The position numbers and the translations under genes are program-made. A DNA stretch of 54,281 bases from Paenibacillus planticolens (GTDB lineage: Bacteria > Bacillota > Bacilli > Paenibacillales > NBRC-103111). The stretch lies in NCBI RefSeq assembly GCF_013141725.1, contig NZ_WHNZ01000027.1, forward strand, positions 1-54,281. Reading direction: 5' to 3'. Below the pieces are notes generated by a model, which was not told where the DNA came from, did no database searches, and worked only from the letters and a program-made list of their open reading frames with translations. How positions within the stretch are numbered: the stretch's first letter is position 1; every line of letters begins with the position of its first letter. Shown in pieces: positions 50,489 to 54,281 of this stretch.

Positions 50489-50522
50489 ATCATAGCTCCA
50501 TCTAACGTTAACGTCAACGTTA
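50489..50522 (-). promoter_or_regulatory. Promoter of the MFS exporter with overlapping palindromic operator
   Basis: Minus strand TTGACG (50517-50512), 17 bp, TATGAT (50494-50489). TAACGTT (50503-50509) and AACGTTA (50516-50522) are an exact inverted repeat with a 6-bp spacer, covering the -35. A repressor site is likely; the regulator is not adjacent. Confidence 0.7.
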
Positions 50523-50678
50523 AATTTTCACTATACCTTCCTTCTTGCTGCAGGTTGGGCTTTATCGGATATCGCGGCGGCATTCCGTTCAATTAATTTT
50601 TGTTCGTTTGGAGTAATTGAAACACAAATGGAGGATATTAAGGACTGAGGAAATTACATGTAAAAGGCGAGATGAGAG

Positions 50679-52022
50679 ATGAGTACCCCGACAAGGGCAG
50701 CAAAAATAGCCTATATCGATCAAGTTTTTGAGCATAATTCTGATTTTGTAAGCAAAGAAGCCAGTCTATATCAGGTTCAGGTTCATGTTTGCTATATAGG
50801 GACGCTGGTTCAATATGAAGAATCTTTTGACACACTGATAGCCAGGTTGTCGCATCTGCATGGACAGGATGACCTGATCGATCGGATCGCCAAGTCCCCT
50901 TCAACAAGGGTGAATGTCCCCTTAACCGAACTCGTGAGTTCCATTTTGCATGGCATGTTGATTGTTTTCCCTCAAGAAGGTTACGAAAATATCGTGCTTG
51001 AGCCCTCTGCGATCGACAGCGGTCGTAGTATTTCAGAAGCCCAAACGGAGAATCCGATTCAGACCGCGCTAGATGCCTTTACAGAAGACATGTATGCAAA
51101 CATAAGTCTCATCCGCAGAAAAATGAGAATCAAAGAATTGCACGTTGAGACCTATACACTTGGGACTGATCTTACTCGTGAAGTGGCTGTCCTCTATGTG
51201 GACGGGCAAGCCGATCCGAAGGTCGTTCAACTTATCCATACCTATTTGAATGAAAACGCTAAAATGGATATTTCTGATGTTCAAGGACTGCTGAAAGCTC
51301 TCAAGCAACCTAGCTACAGTCTTGTCCCTACTTATACAACTTCGGAGCTTCCTTCCACAACCAAACATAATTTGATGGACGGCCGGGTGGTCATCTTCTT
51401 GGATCATTTTCCGTTCTCGCTTTCTTTTCCTTCGATTATATCCGACTTTTGGGATGTAAAAACGGATAAAGATCAGCCTGCCCTGTATATGTACTTATAC
51501 AGAATTATTCGGATCACGAGTTTAATCATCGCGATTTCCATGCCAGGATTATATGTCGTTCTCAATTCCGTCAACCCTGAACTATTGCGTATCCAGTTGG
51601 CTGTCTCGATCACAAACTCCAGGGAGGGCGTTCCCTATCCTGTTCTTGTTGAATTGTTAATGATGCTGTTGATTATTGAAATGGTCATAGAAGCGAGTAT
51701 TCGTCTTCCCAAAAGTATTGGCCCCACCATTACGATGGTCGGCGGTATTATTCTGGGACAAGCTGTCGTTCAAGCGAGGTTAGTCAGTTACTTTCTTATT
51801 ATTGTCGTAGCCGGTTCGACGATCGCTCACTTTACGATGGGGACGTATATGAACACAGTCTCCATTCGGTTGTACAAATACGTCGTAATCATATTAAGTG
51901 CTTTATATGGCATTCTCGGCCTTATGTCGTCCATTGTTTTGTTTTGTTTTTACCTTGGTACGATTACAACGTTTGAGGTGCCGTATTTAAGCCTCTCCAC
52001 TAAAAGAGGGAAATCCAAATGA
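50679..52022 (+). CDS. Spore germinant receptor subunit A (GerA family)
   Basis: 447 residues, slightly short for the family. Hydrophilic N-terminal region (about 1-270; TYTLGTDLTREVAVLYVDG is a family hallmark), then a membrane part with the conserved SLSFPSIISDFWDVKTDKDQ-like entry and PLPVL-like GVPYPVLVELLMMLLIIEM segment. It resides in the spore inner membrane and binds germinants with the B and C subunits. The stop overlaps the next ATG (ATGA). I could not define the promoter; sigma-G control is expected from the family. Confidence 0.95.
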   Translation: MSTPTRAAKIAYIDQVFEHNSDFVSKEASLYQVQVHVCYIGTLVQYEESFDTLIARLSHLHGQDDLIDRIAKSPSTRVNVPLTELVSSILHGMLIVFPQEGYENIVLEPSAIDSGRSISEAQTENPIQTALDAFTEDMYANISLIRRKMRIKELHVETYTLGTDLTREVAVLYVDGQADPKVVQLIHTYLNENAKMDISDVQGLLKALKQPSYSLVPTYTTSELPSTTKHNLMDGRVVIFLDHFPFSLSFPSIISDFWDVKTDKDQPALYMYLYRIIRITSLIIAISMPGLYVVLNSVNPELLRIQLAVSITNSREGVPYPVLVELLMMLLIIEMVIEASIRLPKSIGPTITMVGGIILGQAVVQARLVSYFLIIVVAGSTIAHFTMGTYMNTVSIRLYKYVVIILSALYGILGLMSSIVLFCFYLGTITTFEVPYLSLSTKRGKSK

Positions 52023-53077
52023 GCAATAAAGCCTTATTAACGATGTTTATCGCCGTTCATCTCTCGAGGTACTTTTATATCTACCCTGTAAAAATGATTG
52101 AAGCAACTTCCTCAGGACATTGGGAACCTATCCTCGTAGGTTTTCTTGTGGAGTTGGGTTGTGTTTGGGCACTTGTAAAAGGGCTCTCTGCATTTCCCAA
52201 TATGGATATCGTGGATATATGTAAAACCGTATGGGGAAACTGGATGGCGCGCCTTCTGCTTATTCCATTGATCTGCTATTTGTTTCTGAACTCCAACATT
52301 ACATACAGCTACTCCGTTGAATCAGTCAGTATCTTTTTGCTGCCGAATACCCCCGTTTATTTCATCTTATTTCTCTATGCCATCCCTCTTTATATCGCTT
52401 GGAAAGGCTATGAAGCGATTTCAAGAGGAGGGATCGCCGTATTCATCTGTGTGGTTCCTTTAGTTGTGTTCTCACTTCTAAGCGCAATTAGTAACTTTGA
52501 TTTTGATAACCTCTATCCCCTTGTTGATACTCGATTGAGTTTCTTCAAGAGGCCGATGTTTTATTCTGCCTTTTTTGCACATTCCGGTTTCTTATTCTTG
52601 GGTTTGGTTAAATTGAAGCGCCGACTGCCAATGTCTCAAGTCACGCTTATTATCGGGCTGCTTTTTATTTTTGCGCTATCCTCCATTTATGTACCCATGC
52701 TCATTTTCGGGCAGGAATCAATTATTTATTTTCGCTTTCCTAATGTCTTGACATCCGACACGATTGACACGGAGTGGGTTGTATTTGATTGGCTCCCAAC
52801 TTTTTTTGTTATTGCGATGATCGCGATCGCGATGGTGGAAGGAGCCGTGATTTTCTGGATGATGGCAACGTTAATCGAAAAACTGTTCTTAAAGAACAAG
52901 AGGGGGATCGCTGTCCTCGTGGTGGGCATTCTATCTTATAGCTTCAGCTGCTATTTGGATAATATTGATATGTTGTCGAAATTTACGCTCTTGAATACCT
53001 CCCTCTGCTTCTACAGCATTATTGTTATACCGCTTGCCGTCATTCTCATGAGTTTGAGGAGGAGGAATCCTGCTTGA
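52019..53077 (+). CDS. Spore germinant receptor subunit B (GerB family, APC-type permease fold)
   Basis: 352 residues, about ten membrane segments. Members resemble amino-acid permeases and carry the germinant-binding site. Features: EATSSGHWEPILVGFLVELG near the start, and NLYPLVDT in the middle, a motif typical of the family. Starts in a 4-bp overlap with subunit A and ends in a 4-bp overlap (TTGA) with subunit C. Confidence 0.95.
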   Translation: MSNKALLTMFIAVHLSRYFYIYPVKMIEATSSGHWEPILVGFLVELGCVWALVKGLSAFPNMDIVDICKTVWGNWMARLLLIPLICYLFLNSNITYSYSVESVSIFLLPNTPVYFILFLYAIPLYIAWKGYEAISRGGIAVFICVVPLVVFSLLSAISNFDFDNLYPLVDTRLSFFKRPMFYSAFFAHSGFLFLGLVKLKRRLPMSQVTLIIGLLFIFALSSIYVPMLIFGQESIIYFRFPNVLTSDTIDTEWVVFDWLPTFFVIAMIAIAMVEGAVIFWMMATLIEKLFLKNKRGIAVLVVGILSYSFSCYLDNIDMLSKFTLLNTSLCFYSIIVIPLAVILMSLRRRNPA

Positions 53078-54159
53078 TCCGTCGCTCATCCCTATCGGTT
53101 GTACTGCTGCTATGCACCTTAAGCTCGCTCCTTACAGGGTGTTGGGACACGAAAGATATTAATAAGCGACTCATGCCCGTTGTCATGGGGATATGCAAGG
53201 AGAAAAATCAGAATTACCGAATTATCCTGCAAATTCCGAGTCCTGAAAAGCAAGGCTCGCAATATATGGAGAGCAGCTCCGCGACCATCACCAATGCGAT
53301 TGACAACATCCGGACAAAAGCGGAAAAAAGTATCGATCTTCTGCATATCCGACTGTTTCTTATTTGTGAGAAAACGGCAAGAGAAGATATTGGCGATATT
53401 ATCGATTACGCGGTGCAGGCAAACGATATCTCCATTAAAGGGCTGCTGGCGATTGCCAGAGGGAACTTCGACGATGTGATCCATCATCAAATCAATGCAA
53501 ATCCAGAGCTTTCTTCCTATGATTTTTTCAGTGAGCAGGCAGGCTGGACACCCGAGACTACGATAACGCGCTTATGGGAAGCCTACCGGGATATCAAGTC
53601 TTACACGCAGGACATGTCGATTCCGATTCTCACAAAAGGAACGGACACCCTGTATAAATTTGAAGGCTCATCCATCATGCGCGTTAATAAAATGGTTGGT
53701 GAAATTTCTACTAACGAAGTGTTGATTTACAATATATTCCAGGAAAGGTACACCGGCGGCACCATTGAGGTTGCCGACCAAAGCAGTGTGAAGATTAAAA
53801 AGGCAAGTATCAAACATACCGTCGATTGGACGGCATCAGGACCTAGGCTAAAGAGCCGTATTATGTTGAGAGTAGAAATTTTAGAAAATAAAAATGAAGA
53901 ATCTGAAGAGCAGATTACAACAAAGCTCAAAGAAACCATTGAGAAAAGAGCCAATAAATTGCTCACTGAGCTTAAAAATGACAAGGCAGACGCTCTCGCG
54001 ATCGGGCAACTTTTTCGAAAAAAGATGACCGAGGAGCAGCTTAAAGATTGGAAAGAACATTGGTATTTAGTTTTGGACAATGAAGTTACCGCGGAAATTA
54101 CAATACTGAACAGCATCTATTTAAAATCTCCGAATAAAATCAAAAAACCTAGCAAATAA
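53074..54159 (+). CDS. Spore germinant receptor subunit C (GerC-family lipoprotein)
   Basis: 361 residues from a TTG whose SD (GAGGAGGAGG) lies inside the end of subunit B. Lipoprotein signal with lipobox LLTGC followed by WDTKDINKR, the usual Ger(x)C start (CWD.kdI). The C-terminal half alternates charged helices (KLKETIEKRANKLLTELK). It is anchored to the spore inner membrane and completes the receptor. No clear terminator follows. Confidence 0.95.
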   Translation: MIRRSSLSVVLLLCTLSSLLTGCWDTKDINKRLMPVVMGICKEKNQNYRIILQIPSPEKQGSQYMESSSATITNAIDNIRTKAEKSIDLLHIRLFLICEKTAREDIGDIIDYAVQANDISIKGLLAIARGNFDDVIHHQINANPELSSYDFFSEQAGWTPETTITRLWEAYRDIKSYTQDMSIPILTKGTDTLYKFEGSSIMRVNKMVGEISTNEVLIYNIFQERYTGGTIEVADQSSVKIKKASIKHTVDWTASGPRLKSRIMLRVEILENKNEESEEQITTKLKETIEKRANKLLTELKNDKADALAIGQLFRKKMTEEQLKDWKEHWYLVLDNEVTAEITILNSIYLKSPNKIKKPSK

Positions 54160-54210
54160 CGTAGCCCCAGTCATATCTAGTACATATGGGACAGTCTTCC
54201 GTGTAGTTAT

Positions 54211-54263
54211 GCTTCTGCGTGGAAAATAAAGGGAGAAGTTCCCTCTAATTTCACCGCAGAAGC
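54211..54263. repeat. Imperfect 24-bp inverted repeat related to the 178-bp elements
   Basis: GCTTCTGCGTGGAAAATAAAGGGA and its near inverse complement (ending GCAGAAGC at 54263) form a long hairpin. The segment TGCGTGGAAAATAAAGGGAGAAGTTCCC resembles 38261-38288 of copy A, so this may be the edge of another element that continues past the window. Confidence 0.5.
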
Positions 54264-54281
54264 TTGTCAGATCCATTTAGC

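Overview
The window looks like chromosomal DNA of a spore-forming Bacillota of the Paenibacillus type. Evidence: a tricistronic GerA/GerB/GerC-family spore germinant receptor at the right end, YesM/YesN-type two-component systems, very large secreted glycosidases with dockerin tails, strong purine-rich Shine-Dalgarno sites with many TTG/GTG starts, and CUT1 sugar transport genes without their own ATPase. This assignment is inferred from gene content only.

Region 1 (1-32476, all minus strand) is one long polysaccharide or glycoconjugate utilisation locus. In transcription order it holds: a secreted GH116-like glycosidase (32476-27158); a ribose-type (CUT2) ABC importer of ATPase, permease and lipoprotein (26962-23374); a YesM kinase, YesN regulator and sugar-binding lipoprotein (23281-19337); a second regulator, kinase and membrane-anchored sugar-binding protein (19039-14645); a CUT1 solute-binding lipoprotein (14618-13344); a second CUT1 binding protein with two permeases (12929-9641); a GH31 glycosidase (9629-4449); and a giant GH20 protein that runs off the left edge (4362-1). 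The three giant enzymes share C-terminal architecture: a cohesin-like module, with a dockerin visible in two (the third is cut by the window edge). The GH20 protein also carries a full endonuclease/exonuclease/phosphatase domain. The logic appears to be extracellular sensing by two kinase + binding-protein units, secreted and possibly self-assembling enzymes, and two importers.

Region 2 (33100-37860) holds an MFS transporter, an unrecognised 233-aa protein behind a very good Fur box, an SRPBCC protein, and a divergent FtsH-like AAA protease that lacks the extracytoplasmic domain, preceded by a small membrane protein.

Region 3 (37858-39507) is about 1.65 kb without a convincing gene. It contains two ~178-bp elements, each built of two forward and two inverted 19-bp cores at 51-bp spacing. 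They flank a G-rich 52-57-bp minisatellite (about 15 copies) and a (GGGGTATT)6 microsatellite. A related unit occurs at the right edge of the window.

Region 4 (39508-50446) holds two GNAT acetyltransferases, a GH2-GH88 operon with a divergent AraC-type regulator, a TetR-controlled membrane-protein operon with two clear operators, an orphan histidine kinase with an AcoR-like GAF domain, and an MFS exporter with a strong promoter overlapped by a palindrome. Region 5 (50679-54159, plus strand) is the germinant receptor operon.
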